Origin: Actinomycetota bacterium
Lineage (GTDB): Bacteria; Actinomycetota; Actinomycetes; Nanopelagicales; Nanopelagicaceae
Direction: 5' to 3'
Length of the DNA stretch: 41,002 bases
NCBI GenBank assembly: GCA_009698675.1
Contig: WLPT01000014.1
Coordinates: 1 to 41,002 of the forward strand
Under the pieces are notes generated by a model that was not told where the DNA came from, made no database searches, and saw only the letters and a program-made list of their open reading frames with translations. A program made the translations under genes and the position numbers. Positions 30,792 through 40,083 of the stretch are shown here, piece after piece; position 1 is the first letter of the stretch, and each line of letters opens with the position of its first letter.

Positions 30792-32164
30792 ACCGACTTC
30801 TTTACCGCCGCAGCAACTGCTTTGGTCACATTTGGATCAAAGACACTTGGAACAATAAAGGAAGCATTAAGTTGTTCGGGGGATACACAATCTGCAATCG
30901 CTTCGGCGGCTGCAACTAATAATTTATCTGTAATCTTATGCGCATTTGCATCAAGGAGGCCGCGGAATATTCCAGGGAAAGCCAAAACGTTATTAATTTG
31001 ATTTGGCTGATCACTGCGCCCAGTAGCAACGACCGTTGCATATTTACGAGCGATAACTGGGTCTATCTCTGGATCAGGATTTGCCAATGCAAATATAATT
31101 GACCCTTGCGCCATTGATGCTGCATCTGATTCAGAAATAACATTTGGTGCACTGACTCCGATAAAGACATCGGCATCTTTCATGGCGCCAGATATGTTGC
31201 CAGTAAAGTTATCGGGATTGCTGGTATCAATAAACCATTGCTGCATGGAGTCTTGAGACTTCATATCTTTAGTGATGACACCGTGATGGTTGAAACCGAT
31301 GATATTTTTAGCCCCATTAAGTACTAAGAGTCGAGCGATCGCATTTCCAGCGGCACCAACACCGCTCAACACAATCTTGACCTTACCTAAATCCTTATTC
31401 ACAAGTTTGAGCGCATTTCGCAAGGCGGCGAGAACGACAATTGCAGTGCCGTGTTGATCGTCATGGAAAACAGGAATATCTAGGAGCTCACGAAGTCGAC
31501 GTTCAACTTCAAAACAACGAGGTGCAGAGATGTCCTCCAAATTGATTCCACCATATACGGGAGCAATCAATTGAACGGTGCGGACAATTTCATCTACATC
31601 TTGGGTGTCTAAGCAGACTGGCCATGCATCGACATCGGCAAATCGCTTAAATAGGGCGGCCTTACCCTCCATTACAGGAAGTGCTGCTGCTGGACCTATA
31701 TTTCCAAGGCCCAATACGGCCGATCCATCGGTTACAACAGCCACAGTATTGCGCTTAATAGTTAAGCGACGGGCATCGGATGGATCATCGACAATAGCTT
31801 GGCAGATTCTTGCAACGCCAGGGGTATATGCCCGAGATAAGTCATCGCGAGTTTTTAATGGAACCTTGGAAGTTACCTCGATTTTGCCACCAAGGTGTAA
31901 TAAAAATGTACGGTCACTGACTTTTCGAACGGTTAATTCAGCATGTTTAGCTAAAGCAACTGTGATTTCATCGGCATGCTCAGAGTTGATTGTGTCGCAT
32001 GTAATATCAATGACAACTTTTTCTAATAGCGATTCGACAACATCAAGCGCAGTTATCGTGGCACCAGCATCTGAGATCACTGTTGTCGCAAGTGCGACAG
32101 GTTGAGATGAAGGTGGGCCTTCGATGCGGATGGTAATTCCATACCCTGGTGATGTTGATGCCAT
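30788..32164 (-). CDS. NAD(P)-dependent malic enzyme with N-terminal ACT-like domain
   Basis: 458 residues. Residues 1-75 form an ACT-like regulatory domain ([12 protein letters not shown]...[13 protein letters not shown]). The malic enzyme core follows: [72 protein letters not shown] and [22 protein letters not shown] (metal-binding Asp/Glu). The dinucleotide loop is [15 protein letters not shown], and ALANPDPEI is conserved. It decarboxylates malate to pyruvate. NAD versus NADP cannot be decided safely. The ATG directly follows the upp stop. Confidence 0.9.
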   Translation of the reverse strand: MASTSPGYGITIRIEGPPSSQPVALATTVISDAGATITALDVVESLLEKVVIDITCDTINSEHADEITVALAKHAELTVRKVSDRTFLLHLGGKIEVTSKVPLKTRDDLSRAYTPGVARICQAIVDDPSDARRLTIKRNTVAVVTDGSAVLGLGNIGPAAALPVMEGKAALFKRFADVDAWPVCLDTQDVDEIVRTVQLIAPVYGGINLEDISAPRCFEVERRLRELLDIPVFHDDQHGTAIVVLAALRNALKLVNKDLGKVKIVLSGVGAAGNAIARLLVLNGAKNIIGFNHHGVITKDMKSQDSMQQWFIDTSNPDNFTGNISGAMKDADVFIGVSAPNVISESDAASMAQGSIIFALANPDPEIDPVIARKYATVVATGRSDQPNQINNVLAFPGIFRGLLDANAHKITDKLLVAAAEAIADCVSPEQLNASFIVPSVFDPNVTKAVAAAVKKSV

Positions 32165-32803
32165 TTATACAACTCCATATAGTCGGTCGCCGGCATCGCC
32201 CAAGCCCGGAACAATGTATCCATTTTCATTAAGCTTTTCATCGAGGGCTCCAGTCACAATTGTGATTGGAACAGTACTTGATGAAAACTCTTTCTCAACT
32301 GCTGCGATTCCTTCAGGGGCCGACAAGATACAGATAGCGGTAATGTCATTTGCCCCTAAATCGATTAGGTAATGGAAAGCCGCGATTAAAGTTCCGCCAG
32401 TTGCGAGCATTGGATCAAGGACAAAAACTTGGCGCCCAGATAGATCATCCGGTAGTCGATTGGCATAGGTGCTTGCTTGAAGTGTTTTCTCATCACGAAC
32501 CATTCCAAGAAAGCCAACTTCAGCCGTTGGAATTAACTTGCTCATTCCCTCAAGCATTCCAAGTCCTGCGCGCAAAATTGGAACAACAACCGGCCGCGGT
32601 TCAGCCATTTTTAAACCAGTTGTTTTCGTAACTGGAGTCTTAATTGAAACCGAATGAGTACGTACATCGCGCGTTGCCTCGTAAGCAAGAAGCGTGACGA
32701 GCTCTTCGACTAAGCGGCGGAAAGTTGGCGAATCGGTGCGTTCATCCCGCAAAACCGTCAATTTATGCGCAATGAGCGGATGATCGGCGACGTGTACTTT
32801 CAT
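32165..32803 (-). CDS. upp: Uracil phosphoribosyltransferase
   Basis: 212 residues, normal length. The N-terminus [30 protein letters not shown], the [15 protein letters not shown] segment, the PRPP loop [18 protein letters not shown] and the uracil-binding C-terminus [17 protein letters not shown] are all present. It salvages uracil to UMP. TAAGGT lies 7 bases before the ATG. It leads an operon with malic enzyme and a DedA gene and is divergent from the TadA-associated gene. Confidence 0.95.
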   Translation of the reverse strand: MKVHVADHPLIAHKLTVLRDERTDSPTFRRLVEELVTLLAYEATRDVRTHSVSIKTPVTKTTGLKMAEPRPVVVPILRAGLGMLEGMSKLIPTAEVGFLGMVRDEKTLQASTYANRLPDDLSGRQVFVLDPMLATGGTLIAAFHYLIDLGANDITAICILSAPEGIAAVEKEFSSSTVPITIVTGALDEKLNENGYIVPGLGDAGDRLYGVV

Positions 32804-32810
32804 GTCCCAT

Positions 32811-32816
32811 ACCTTA
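32811..32816 (-). promoter_or_regulatory. Putative leaderless -10 box of upp
   Basis: Minus strand TAAGGT, then 7 bases, then the ATG at 32803. Confidence 0.5.
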
Positions 32817-32857
32817 CAGGGCTTTCATTCCTTTCCAATGAGTGGAACTATGGGCAC

Positions 32858-33409
32858 ATGTCAGAATTCGATGAAGAGCTCGCAGATGACATTGAAGAGT
32901 TTGATGTCCTAGATGAGGCTCCGGTAGCCAGGGCGAAAGTAACGAGCATCACAAACGAATTGGATATTGCAGTTGCAGCTTGGCATGAAGATGGACGTTG
33001 GACGTTAGGCGTGCTGCCAGACCCAACCGACATCGCCCAGATAATTACGAGCCTTAAATCTCAACAAACTAATGGTGGAGCTATTGCGCTCATTTCAATA
33101 GATGAAGAGTTTTTTATTCTTATTAGAGTTCTTGGTTCGCATATTTCACTCTTTCTAAGTGATTCAACATGTGCATTTGATTATCCAGTTGCCGAAGAAC
33201 TTCTCGATATTGCAGATTTGCCAATGCCAGAAGAAGATGATGATGCCTTTCCTATCGGACAAATCGAAATATTGGCAGATCTTGGATTAAATGGAATGGA
33301 GCTGTGCGCTCTCTGTGACGATCTTGAACTATTCCCAGATGAGCAACTCGAAGCTATCGCTAATCGACTTGGCTTCGGAGATCAGTTTGCAGAGCTTTTG
33401 CAACTGTGA
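32858..33409 (+). CDS. TadA-associated acidic protein
   Basis: 183 residues from the ATG at 32858. An upstream in-frame ATG at 32765 would overlap upp and is rejected. The N-terminus SEFDEELADDIEEFDVLDEAPVARAK is strongly acidic, and the rest (GRWTLGVLPDP, FILIRVLGSHISLFLSD, EILADLGLNGMELCALCDDLELFPDEQLEAIA, GFGDQFAELL) matches the actinobacterial family named tRNA adenosine deaminase-associated protein. Its activity is not established. The stop overlaps the tadA GTG (33406-33409), so the two are co-translated. Confidence 0.8.
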   Translation: MSEFDEELADDIEEFDVLDEAPVARAKVTSITNELDIAVAAWHEDGRWTLGVLPDPTDIAQIITSLKSQQTNGGAIALISIDEEFFILIRVLGSHISLFLSDSTCAFDYPVAEELLDIADLPMPEEDDDAFPIGQIEILADLGLNGMELCALCDDLELFPDEQLEAIANRLGFGDQFAELLQL

Positions 33410-33864
33410 ACGACGAGGAGTTAATGCGTTCGGCACTCAATATTGCACGTGATGCGCTAAGTAGCGGAGATGTTCCTGTCGGAGCGCTGATCGTAAATGA
33501 ATTTGGTGAAGTTATCGCGTCAGGACGTAATGAACGTGAGTTACATCAAGATCCAACTGCGCATGCCGAAATTCTTGCACTGCGCAGAGCCAGTGAAGTC
33601 ACAGGCCAGTGGCGATTGGAGAATCACACATTAGTTGTGACGCTTGAGCCATGTGCCATGTGTGCTGGCGCAATCGCACAATCGCGAATCTCAACACTGG
33701 TTTATGGCGCATGGGATGAAAAAGCAGGCGCCGTTGGCTCAGTGTGGGATATTTTGCGCGACCCGCGATCGCTATTTAAAGTTGAGGTTCGAGCCGGGGT
33801 TTTGGCCCAAGAGTGTGGTGGGCTGTTAAAAGAGTTTATACAAGGAGTTCGTAAGAGGGATTAA
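33406..33864 (+). CDS. tadA: tRNA-specific adenosine deaminase
   Basis: 152 residues from a GTG overlapping the upstream stop. The zinc/catalytic motifs are TAHAEILALR (HAE) and TLEPCAMCAGAI (PCxxC), with SGDVPVGALIV near the N-terminus. It converts A34 of tRNA-Arg(ACG) to inosine; that tRNA is encoded at 12.7 kb. The last 29 bases overlap the convergent transporter gene. Confidence 0.95.
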   Translation: MNDEELMRSALNIARDALSSGDVPVGALIVNEFGEVIASGRNERELHQDPTAHAEILALRRASEVTGQWRLENHTLVVTLEPCAMCAGAIAQSRISTLVYGAWDEKAGAVGSVWDILRDPRSLFKVEVRAGVLAQECGGLLKEFIQGVRKRD

Positions 33865-36217
33865 GAATTACCATTGAACCCTCTTCTTCGCCAACCATTC
33901 CCTCGGCACGCATCTGTGAACCAACTTCTAAACCTGCAATTTCACGCCGACCTAAGAATTGAAGAGATACTCCACCCGTCTCATCCCATATTTCAACTTG
34001 AAGTGTTGGCGCAGCTCCTCGAGGAGCAGACTTAATAGACGTTACGCGGCCTTGGACTTTAGCTCGTTTGCGCCACTGAATTTCACTAATTGATGTGACA
34101 TTTTCAGCATAGTGGCTTACGGGCTCCGTGTTATTAGTTATAGGTTTTTCAATCTTAACTTTAGCAACCGGTGGCTCTGCAGGTGATACATCGTGCAGAT
34201 GATGGATTTCTAACTGCGAAGCCGATGCGATGCGGTCGACGTCAAAAGGAACAATCGTCGCGACCACTCGAGGTAATTGGGAAATCGGCGCTGCAATATC
34301 TTCAGCTGTTTGATCATGAAGCAATCGACCTAAGAAGCCAGAGTATGCACGTCGGGGAAGTAGGAGCGTGAGTTCAACATCGGCCCGTTCAGTCATACGG
34401 ATTGCATAATCTAGAGCTGAGTTAGCTAAACGGCGATCAGGGCAGTCGATAAGTTCGAGCGTTACATCACTTAAAGCATCAGAGATTGCCCACGCTTTTT
34501 GAATCTCCTCAGCGCGACGGTCATCAATTACGAAGTGAACGGCAGTCAAATTACGGGGATTTAGACTACGCGCATAACGAATAGCACCAACTGTTGCAAT
34601 GTCAACACTGTCTACTAAAACTGCGACGTCGTGACGGGTAATAGAAGTGGCACGTTCTTGTTCACCTTTGACCAGAAGCGCTTCTTGCTCGCGCGTATAT
34701 TGGCGACGAAGACGCAGAAATGTCACTACAAGAATGGGAGCAGTTACCAAAACCAACCAAGCACCCTCTGTGAATTTAACAACAGCAAAGATAATAACTA
34801 CGAAAAACGAGATAGATCCAGAGAGTGCATTAATAAAGACCTTTGCTTTCCAAGCTCCAGTTCGATTACGAAGAGCATGGCGAGTCATTCCAAAGCCAGC
34901 TAAACAAAAGCCAGTAAATACTCCGAGGGCATAGAAAGCCACAAGATGTTCAACAGATCCAGCGGTGAATAGAACCAAGAAGACGCCGCCACCTGAAAGT
35001 AAAAGAATGCCATTTGAAAAAGCTAAGCGGTGCCCACGCTTTGTTAACTGACGGGGTAAATAACCATCTGAGGCTACAAAGTTAACTAATAGTGGGAATG
35101 CGCTATACGTGGTGTTTGCACCCGCAAAGAGAATTAACATCGTTGCCAGCTGAACCATCACGAACATCGTTTGCCCAAAGACCCCATTACCCACAATGGT
35201 TTTAGCTATCTGGGAAATAACAGTCGGAGTACCTGATTCGTAGGGCATTGCATGAATTCTGTGCGCAAACCACGAAACTCCTAAAACTAGAGTTCCAAGC
35301 AGCCCACTCATTACAAAAAGAGTTCTCCGCGCATTTACCTCTTCTGGTTGCTGGAAAAGTGCGACTCCGTCTGAGATCGCCTCTAACCCTGTTAGTGATG
35401 AGCCACCATTTGCAAATGCACGTAGCAGAATAAAAATTGCCGCCGCGGTTAATAAGCCATGGCTCTCACCAACTGCAATTGCACCAGGTTGAGAAGTACT
35501 TAAAACCTCTAGAGAACCCGATAAAACTCGGTAGATTCCCATTCCAAAAACGATAAACATGCAACCAACGAAAAAATAAGTCGGCAGTGCAAAGGCTTTA
35601 CCAGCCTCTTTCACTCCGCGTAAATTGCCGTATGTCAGTATTCCGATGACAAGAAGAATCATCGGAATCTTTGCGGCAGACATACTTGGGAAAGTTGAGA
35701 TAATTGCCGCAACACCAGCTGCAGATTGGATCGCGACAGTCACGATGTAATCGAGCATTAATGCAACGGCAGCAATTTGGGCAACAACTGGCCCGAAGTT
35801 ATCGCGCGAAACTATGTAGGCACCGCCGGTTTTTGTATAGACATTAATTACGTTGCGGTAAGAAAGAGTGATAATTGTTAGAATTATCAGAACCACCCCA
35901 GTCATTGGCATTAAAATTGAAAATGCTGCTAAGCCAAATGCTGGAAGAAGCGCGATAAGAATCTGCTCTGAGCCGTATGCTGAAGATGAAATACAGTCAG
36001 AGGAGAGAATTCCAAGGGCATACCGCTTGCTTAAACGTTGGTGGCCGAGAGAGTGTCTATTAAGAGGATTTCCTAATAGTTTGCGTTTAATTGTGTAGGC
36101 AAAAGAGTCTCTTAGATGTGCATGATCTTGCAGCACAACAGGTGTGGGCGCGTCATCTGTCCACGACTTAGGCACTAGTACTCCTCTATTAATTGCGTTA
36201 TCAAAATCACTTTGCAA
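33836..36217 (-). CDS. KimA-like APC transporter fused to an OB-fold domain
   Basis: About 793 residues from a TTG at 36217 (7 bases after a TACGAT box); a GTG two codons upstream is the alternative. Residues about 60-490 form an APC-superfamily permease with around 12 membrane spans (SSDCISSSAYGSEQILIALLP, KTGGAYIVSRDNFG, ANGGSSLTGLEAISDGVALF), closest in type to the KimA/YdaO potassium transporter group. Residues about 505-660 are a cytoplasmic USP-like region (VAVLVDSVDIATVGAIRYAR). The last 80 residues look like an OB fold (VQGRVTSIKS, LQVEIWDETGGVSLQFLG, EGMVGEEEGSMVILNPSYEL). In mycobacteria an OB-fold protein and such a permease are separate genes near trkA-like genes; here they are one protein. 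Potassium as substrate is inferred. Confidence 0.75.
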   Translation of the reverse strand: MQSDFDNAINRGVLVPKSWTDDAPTPVVLQDHAHLRDSFAYTIKRKLLGNPLNRHSLGHQRLSKRYALGILSSDCISSSAYGSEQILIALLPAFGLAAFSILMPMTGVVLIILTIITLSYRNVINVYTKTGGAYIVSRDNFGPVVAQIAAVALMLDYIVTVAIQSAAGVAAIISTFPSMSAAKIPMILLVIGILTYGNLRGVKEAGKAFALPTYFFVGCMFIVFGMGIYRVLSGSLEVLSTSQPGAIAVGESHGLLTAAAIFILLRAFANGGSSLTGLEAISDGVALFQQPEEVNARRTLFVMSGLLGTLVLGVSWFAHRIHAMPYESGTPTVISQIAKTIVGNGVFGQTMFVMVQLATMLILFAGANTTYSAFPLLVNFVASDGYLPRQLTKRGHRLAFSNGILLLSGGGVFLVLFTAGSVEHLVAFYALGVFTGFCLAGFGMTRHALRNRTGAWKAKVFINALSGSISFFVVIIFAVVKFTEGAWLVLVTAPILVVTFLRLRRQYTREQEALLVKGEQERATSITRHDVAVLVDSVDIATVGAIRYARSLNPRNLTAVHFVIDDRRAEEIQKAWAISDALSDVTLELIDCPDRRLANSALDYAIRMTERADVELTLLLPRRAYSGFLGRLLHDQTAEDIAAPISQLPRVVATIVPFDVDRIASASQLEIHHLHDVSPAEPPVAKVKIEKPITNNTEPVSHYAENVTSISEIQWRKRAKVQGRVTSIKSAPRGAAPTLQVEIWDETGGVSLQFLGRREIAGLEVGSQMRAEGMVGEEEGSMVILNPSYELLV

Positions 36218-36224
36218 TGCCACT

Positions 36225-36230
36225 ATCGTA
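36225..36230 (-). promoter_or_regulatory. Putative leaderless -10 box of the KimA-like gene
   Basis: Minus strand TACGAT, then 7 bases, then TTG at 36217. The in-frame GTG at 36223 is only one base from the box, so the TTG fits better. Confidence 0.4.
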
Positions 36231-36265
36231 GGGCGCAGCGGCTTTAACTTCTTGCAGGCAGAGCG

Positions 36266-36271
36266 TATGCT
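36266..36271 (+). promoter_or_regulatory. Putative leaderless -10 box of the semialdehyde dehydrogenase gene
   Basis: TATGCT, then 6 bases, then the ATG at 36278. Confidence 0.5.
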
Positions 36272-36277
36272 CGCTTA

Positions 36278-37696
36278 ATGCGCACACAGTTATATATAGA
36301 TGGCCAATGGGTAGATGGCGTTTCAAAGGTTGCAGTCCATGATCCAAGTGATGGTTGCGTTATTGCCGAGGTTAGCCTTGCCGGCCAGGATCAGTGCGAT
36401 GCTGCCGTAACAGCTGCCGATACAGCCGCCGTAGCCTGGGCGAAGACAGCACCACGCTTTCGTTCTGAGATTTTGCGCAAGGCTTTCGAAATTATGACAA
36501 GTGAGATTGAAGCCATCGCGACGTTAATATCGCGCGAGAACGGCAAGGCCATGCCCGATGCTCGTGGTGAGGCTACCTATGCCGCTGAGTTCTTCCGCTG
36601 GTTTGCCGAAGAGGCCGTTCGCACACCCGGAGATTTTCGCAAATCTCCATCTGGAGATAAGCGGATCTTGGTAACGCATCAACCAATTGGTCTTTCCATA
36701 CTTATAACACCGTGGAACTTTCCCGCCGGAATGGCCACTCGAAAAATCGGTCCTGCAGTTGCTGCAGGTTGCACAATGATTTTGAAGCCCGCAACCGAAA
36801 CCCCACTTACTGCGATGTACATCGTTGACATTATGGAGCGCGCAGGTTTGCCAAAAGGTGTTTTAAACTTAGTTCTTCCCGAAAAAACCGGTCCAGCGAT
36901 TTCAAAGATGTTACATGATCCACGTGTAAAAAATCTTTCATTTACGGGATCAACTGAAGTTGGTCGTGTCCTGTTAAAAGAGGCCGCCGATAATGTTATT
37001 CGCTGCTCATTGGAGCTTGGTGGGAATGCTCAAGTAATAATTCATGATGATGCAGATCTTGCAGTAACAATTCCACAGTTACTCGTTGCTAAGATGCGAA
37101 ATGGTGGCGCCGCTTGTACATCTGCAAACCGAATCTACGTACAACGCCCAATCGCCGATAAGTTCATCGCCGAGCTAACTAAATCTATGGCCGCTTTTGT
37201 CATGGGCCGTGGCACCGATGCAACTACAACTCTAGGCGCAAGCGTCTCTGTTAAAGAGCGCAACAAAATCGCTGAAATCGTTGATGAATCAATCGCAGCT
37301 GGTGCGAAGATTCAAGTGGGTGGCACTAAACCCGAGGGCGAAGGTGCTTTTTATCCAGCTACGGTACTTACTGTTGAAAGAGATAACCCAATTCTCAACC
37401 ATGAAATCTTTGGACCCGTTGCACCAGTTGTAATCTTCGATACCGATGCCGAAGGTATTGCCTGGGCAAATGACACTGATTTCGGCCTAATTAGTTATGT
37501 ATTCTCATCAAACTTAACACGCGCACTACGCACAGCAGAGGCGATGGAGTCAGGAATGGTCGCCATAAATAAAGGCGTTATTTCAGATCCAGCGGCACCG
37601 TTTGGTGGCGTGAAGCAATCGGGCTTAGGTCGCGAAGGTGGCTTCGATGGAATTCACGAGTTTTTACAGACTAAATACATTGGCGTTGAGATTTAA
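36278..37696 (+). CDS. gabD: Succinate-semialdehyde dehydrogenase (aldehyde dehydrogenase family)
   Basis: 472 residues, normal length. ITPWNFPAGMATRKIGPAVAAGCTMILKPATETPLTA covers the oxyanion Asn and NAD(P) site. SFTGSTEVGRVLL is the cofactor turn, LELGGNAQVII holds the general-base Glu, and GGAACTSANR the catalytic Cys. HEIFGPVAPV and PFGGVKQSGLGREGG are typical of GabD. It oxidises succinate semialdehyde (or a similar semialdehyde) to succinate. The active-site segment reads C-T-S rather than the more common C-V/I-C, which fits this subgroup only loosely, so substrate is probable rather than certain. Confidence 0.85.
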   Translation: MRTQLYIDGQWVDGVSKVAVHDPSDGCVIAEVSLAGQDQCDAAVTAADTAAVAWAKTAPRFRSEILRKAFEIMTSEIEAIATLISRENGKAMPDARGEATYAAEFFRWFAEEAVRTPGDFRKSPSGDKRILVTHQPIGLSILITPWNFPAGMATRKIGPAVAAGCTMILKPATETPLTAMYIVDIMERAGLPKGVLNLVLPEKTGPAISKMLHDPRVKNLSFTGSTEVGRVLLKEAADNVIRCSLELGGNAQVIIHDDADLAVTIPQLLVAKMRNGGAACTSANRIYVQRPIADKFIAELTKSMAAFVMGRGTDATTTLGASVSVKERNKIAEIVDESIAAGAKIQVGGTKPEGEGAFYPATVLTVERDNPILNHEIFGPVAPVVIFDTDAEGIAWANDTDFGLISYVFSSNLTRALRTAEAMESGMVAINKGVISDPAAPFGGVKQSGLGREGGFDGIHEFLQTKYIGVEI

Positions 37697-37729
37697 GCTC
37701 TCCGATTACTCGGAACCAAGTTCTTCCAT

Positions 37730-37764
37730 GTTTTTTAGGTAAACGGTTCATAAAAGTGAAATTA
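37730..37764 (+). repeat. 35-bp element, copy 1
   Basis: It begins GTTTTTTAGGTAA and continues CGG-x-TCATAAAA. A near-identical copy is at 40131. It lies 60-95 bases upstream of the membrane protein gene, after a small hairpin (GAAC-CAA-GTTC). Confidence 0.6.
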
Positions 37765-37823
37765 CAGGCGTTGTCACCGCATTGCAACGCTCCCAGAAAC
37801 GAAATATCCAACATAATTTGCTA

Positions 37824-39299
37824 ATGGCTCATACTTCCCAGAATATAAAAAGATATTCCCTAACGACTTCGCTACTTGCAGTCGTCGTTGGAATAGTCGC
37901 GAAACTTTCTTTAACAAGCGCTGATCTCTTGCCTGGACTTGATGGCGCATATTACTGGGTTCAAGTTCGTTCGGTATTAAGCAACTTCACGCTTGCATTC
38001 TCCGACCTACCTTTGATTTTCTGGATTCAAGCAGGAATCGCAAAGCTAGTTGGAAACATACCGCTCGCAGTTCGGATCTCCGATGCAGTGCTACCTGCTA
38101 TATCAGCAATCCCAATCTATTTAATTGCCAAGAAATATAGAAAGCCATTCTTGCCAGCGATTGCGATATTAATTGTTTTACTTCACCCAGTTCAACTCTA
38201 TTTCTTTACTGGAGATTTCATAAAGAATGAGGCTACAATTCCCGTGGTCTTCTTTATGGCTCTGGTGCTTGTTAATTGGGATAAGAAATCAAAGCGCTTC
38301 TCGATACTCTCCCTTATTGGCTTAACCTCCTTAATTGTGATTTCACACTTTGGAACTCTTCTCTTGGCTTTCTCACTTATGGGGGGGTGGGCATTACTCC
38401 AATTACGCAAGAGTGGTCTTAAATTCTGGCTGCGAGGAATAGCGATTTCTGTAGTGGCCTTTGGAGCGCTACTTGCGACTTTGGCAATTTTGGTGCCCAC
38501 TAGGTATGAGCGCCTTGTTAATTTCTTAACAACGCCAAGTGTTATTTTTCAAAATCCTGCATTAGATCGAATACTTCATAGCCCTTCAATATCAGTAATG
38601 ACCTTTGCAATCTACATCGGGCAAGTAGCCTCACTCATCCTTGGAGTAATTACTTGGTACTCGCGAAGTAAATTTACCTTTTCAGATCTATCACTCGTAA
38701 TCTCATCGCTTATTACGACTTTTATTTTCTCATCACCATTTATTGGCATGGAATGGTCTGATCGTTTAACAGGGCTATCGACCGTCTCATTAAGCATTGC
38801 ATCAATCATCATCTTTGGTAGCGTAGAAATTCTTTGGCAGAAATCACTGGTTGGGTTACTTGCAGCAGTAACACTTCTATCTACACTTCCGTTAAGCACT
38901 CTCGAGATGAAACGTGTTTTCTCCGATCAGGAATATTCAGACTTTAAAGAGCTAGCAACACATGTAGAGATATCTAACAATTCAGTTGTCGTTGCTCGAC
39001 ACGGCGTGGAATATCTCAGCGCCTGGGAATTTAGTACCGATGTTGTACTTGAAACCTATTATGAAAGCGCTGATTTGAGTTCCTACGATTCGGTTTATTA
39101 CATTCAAGAGTTGCATACATTTGCACCAGGAAATGGTGGCGGGGGAAATGGCCAGAAACCCGCACAATCTCCCAATGGAAAAAGACCGCCAGAAAAGGGT
39201 GCCAAGGGAGACATCCCAACCGATTTGCCGAAAAAAGTTGAAATAACTGGCGAAACAATTTATTCGAACTCTTCTTTCGCCCTTGTGAGAGTCCGCTAA
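37824..39299 (+). CDS. Polytopic membrane protein, GT-C glycosyltransferase-like
   Basis: 491 residues from the ATG at 37824 (CATAAT 6 bases ahead); an in-frame TTG at 37782 is the alternative. There are about ten hydrophobic segments. The first loop LPGLDGAYYWVQVRSVL and the later DLPLIFWIQAGIAKLVGN have the layout of GT-C enzymes, in which an acidic residue in the first extracellular loop is catalytic and the donor is a polyprenyl-phosphate sugar. After the last span comes an extracytoplasmic domain of about 130 residues with a low-complexity insert (GNGGGGNGQKPAQSPNGKRP). It could glycosylate surface proteins or build a wall glycan. The assignment is by pattern only. Confidence 0.55.
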   Translation: MAHTSQNIKRYSLTTSLLAVVVGIVAKLSLTSADLLPGLDGAYYWVQVRSVLSNFTLAFSDLPLIFWIQAGIAKLVGNIPLAVRISDAVLPAISAIPIYLIAKKYRKPFLPAIAILIVLLHPVQLYFFTGDFIKNEATIPVVFFMALVLVNWDKKSKRFSILSLIGLTSLIVISHFGTLLLAFSLMGGWALLQLRKSGLKFWLRGIAISVVAFGALLATLAILVPTRYERLVNFLTTPSVIFQNPALDRILHSPSISVMTFAIYIGQVASLILGVITWYSRSKFTFSDLSLVISSLITTFIFSSPFIGMEWSDRLTGLSTVSLSIASIIIFGSVEILWQKSLVGLLAAVTLLSTLPLSTLEMKRVFSDQEYSDFKELATHVEISNNSVVVARHGVEYLSAWEFSTDVVLETYYESADLSSYDSVYYIQELHTFAPGNGGGGNGQKPAQSPNGKRPPEKGAKGDIPTDLPKKVEITGETIYSNSSFALVRVR

Positions 39300-39309
39300 C
39301 CAAGTAAAT

Positions 39310-39330
39310 CTGGCGGAGGATGAGGGATTT
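39310..39330. repeat. 21-bp direct repeat, copy in tRNA-Ser 3' end
   Basis: It covers the CCA, 3' acceptor strand and part of the T-arm of tRNA-Ser(CGA), read on the plus strand as CTGGCGGAGGATGAGGG plus four bases. An exact copy lies at 40084-40104. Confidence 0.85.
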
Positions 39331-39396
39331 GAACCCTCGAGACTTTCGTCTACGCGTGTTCGAGACGCGCGCACTCGGCCACTATGCGAATCCTCC
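39311..39396 (-). tRNA. tRNA-Ser(CGA)
   Basis: Minus strand, 86 nt with encoded CCA. Acceptor GGAGGAT with ATCCTCC; D-arm GCA...TGC with TAGTGGCCGAG; anticodon stem CGCGT/ACGCG with loop CTCGAAC (anticodon CGA); long variable arm TAGAC-GAAA-GTCT, typical of tRNA-Ser; T-arm GAGGG-TTCAAAT-CCCTC. Confidence 0.95.
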
Positions 39397-39444
39397 GTGT
39401 GAATCATAGGGGTTAATTGGTTGCCACTTATTAGTTCCCACAAT

Positions 39445-39696
39445 TTAATTTGCGAATGTGTAGGCTCCGAGTCCTTCCCGCATAATGCCATTTACTTTCA
39501 CCACACGTACCCCTTGATGCTTCAAAATTGAAGTTGAAATATGAGCATCGCCGACTTCGATACGACACTGCGCTTTAGGCAAATGTGGTGTTACGGAAGG
39601 AGTTGCAGAATAACTTGGAATATTTAGCGAAGAGATAAATAGAATTGAAATGACAAAGATTGACTTGAGAGATACAAAATATGGGTTTGATTTCAT
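39445..39696 (-). CDS. Small secreted protein of unknown function
   Basis: 83 residues. A Sec signal peptide (SLKSIFVISILFISSLNIPSYSA, cleavage near residue 31) leaves a mature chain of about 52 residues with a single Cys (AQCRIEVGDAHIS) and a basic VRVVKVNG segment. I do not recognise a family with confidence. It lies between tRNA-Ser(CGA) and the 21-bp copy of its 3' end, and might be cargo of a small inserted segment or one of many small exported proteins. Confidence 0.55.
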   Translation of the reverse strand: MKSNPYFVSLKSIFVISILFISSLNIPSYSATPSVTPHLPKAQCRIEVGDAHISTSILKHQGVRVVKVNGIMREGLGAYTFAN

Positions 39697-39751
39697 ACCC
39701 CATGGTCATCGAAAATTTGAAAGCTTGAATATACTTATCCACATGTAACAA

Positions 39752-40024
39752 CTAAATTGCCGAGTAAGCCGATCCACCGTGAGTTTTCATTTCGGAGCTA
39801 GGCTCATTATGACTTCCGGCCACCTGTTCCTTAGGACTAGCTTGGCCAAGAAGTCGTCGTCGCTCGATATCTTCGAAGATTTCGTTCATAAGCCGAACCA
39901 TCTCTGCTTCATTGTCGAAAGTCTTCAAATTGAACCAGCGGAAGTGATTTGTTTCCGGGTCGAATCTATGGTGACGCACGGTGTAGCTCATAATGGACTT
40001 GTCATTTGGGTCAACCTCGGCCAT
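39752..40024 (-). CDS. Hypothetical protein, about 90 aa
   Basis: An ATG at 40024 gives 90 residues; a GTG at 40036 is possible, but the purine run GAAGGGG lies too close to it and fits the ATG better. The core SYTVRHHRFDPETNHFRWFNLKTFDNEAEM then LMNEIFEDIERRRL looks like a compact alpha/beta domain; the tail is disordered and polar. No signal peptide or membrane segment. Function unknown. It lies inside the interval bounded by the 21-bp repeats. Confidence 0.55.
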   Translation of the reverse strand: MAEVDPNDKSIMSYTVRHHRFDPETNHFRWFNLKTFDNEAEMVRLMNEIFEDIERRRLLGQASPKEQVAGSHNEPSSEMKTHGGSAYSAI

Positions 40025-40083
40025 TGAATCAACCACCCCTTCAGCATGAGAAATTCACTACACCTAAGGGTAAAGGAATTAAC

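Noticed and set aside
38982-39491. 169-codon minus-strand frame crossing tRNA-Ser(CGA)
   Set aside because: It overlaps the end of the membrane protein gene and the tRNA; part of its sequence is the reading of tRNA-Ser itself.
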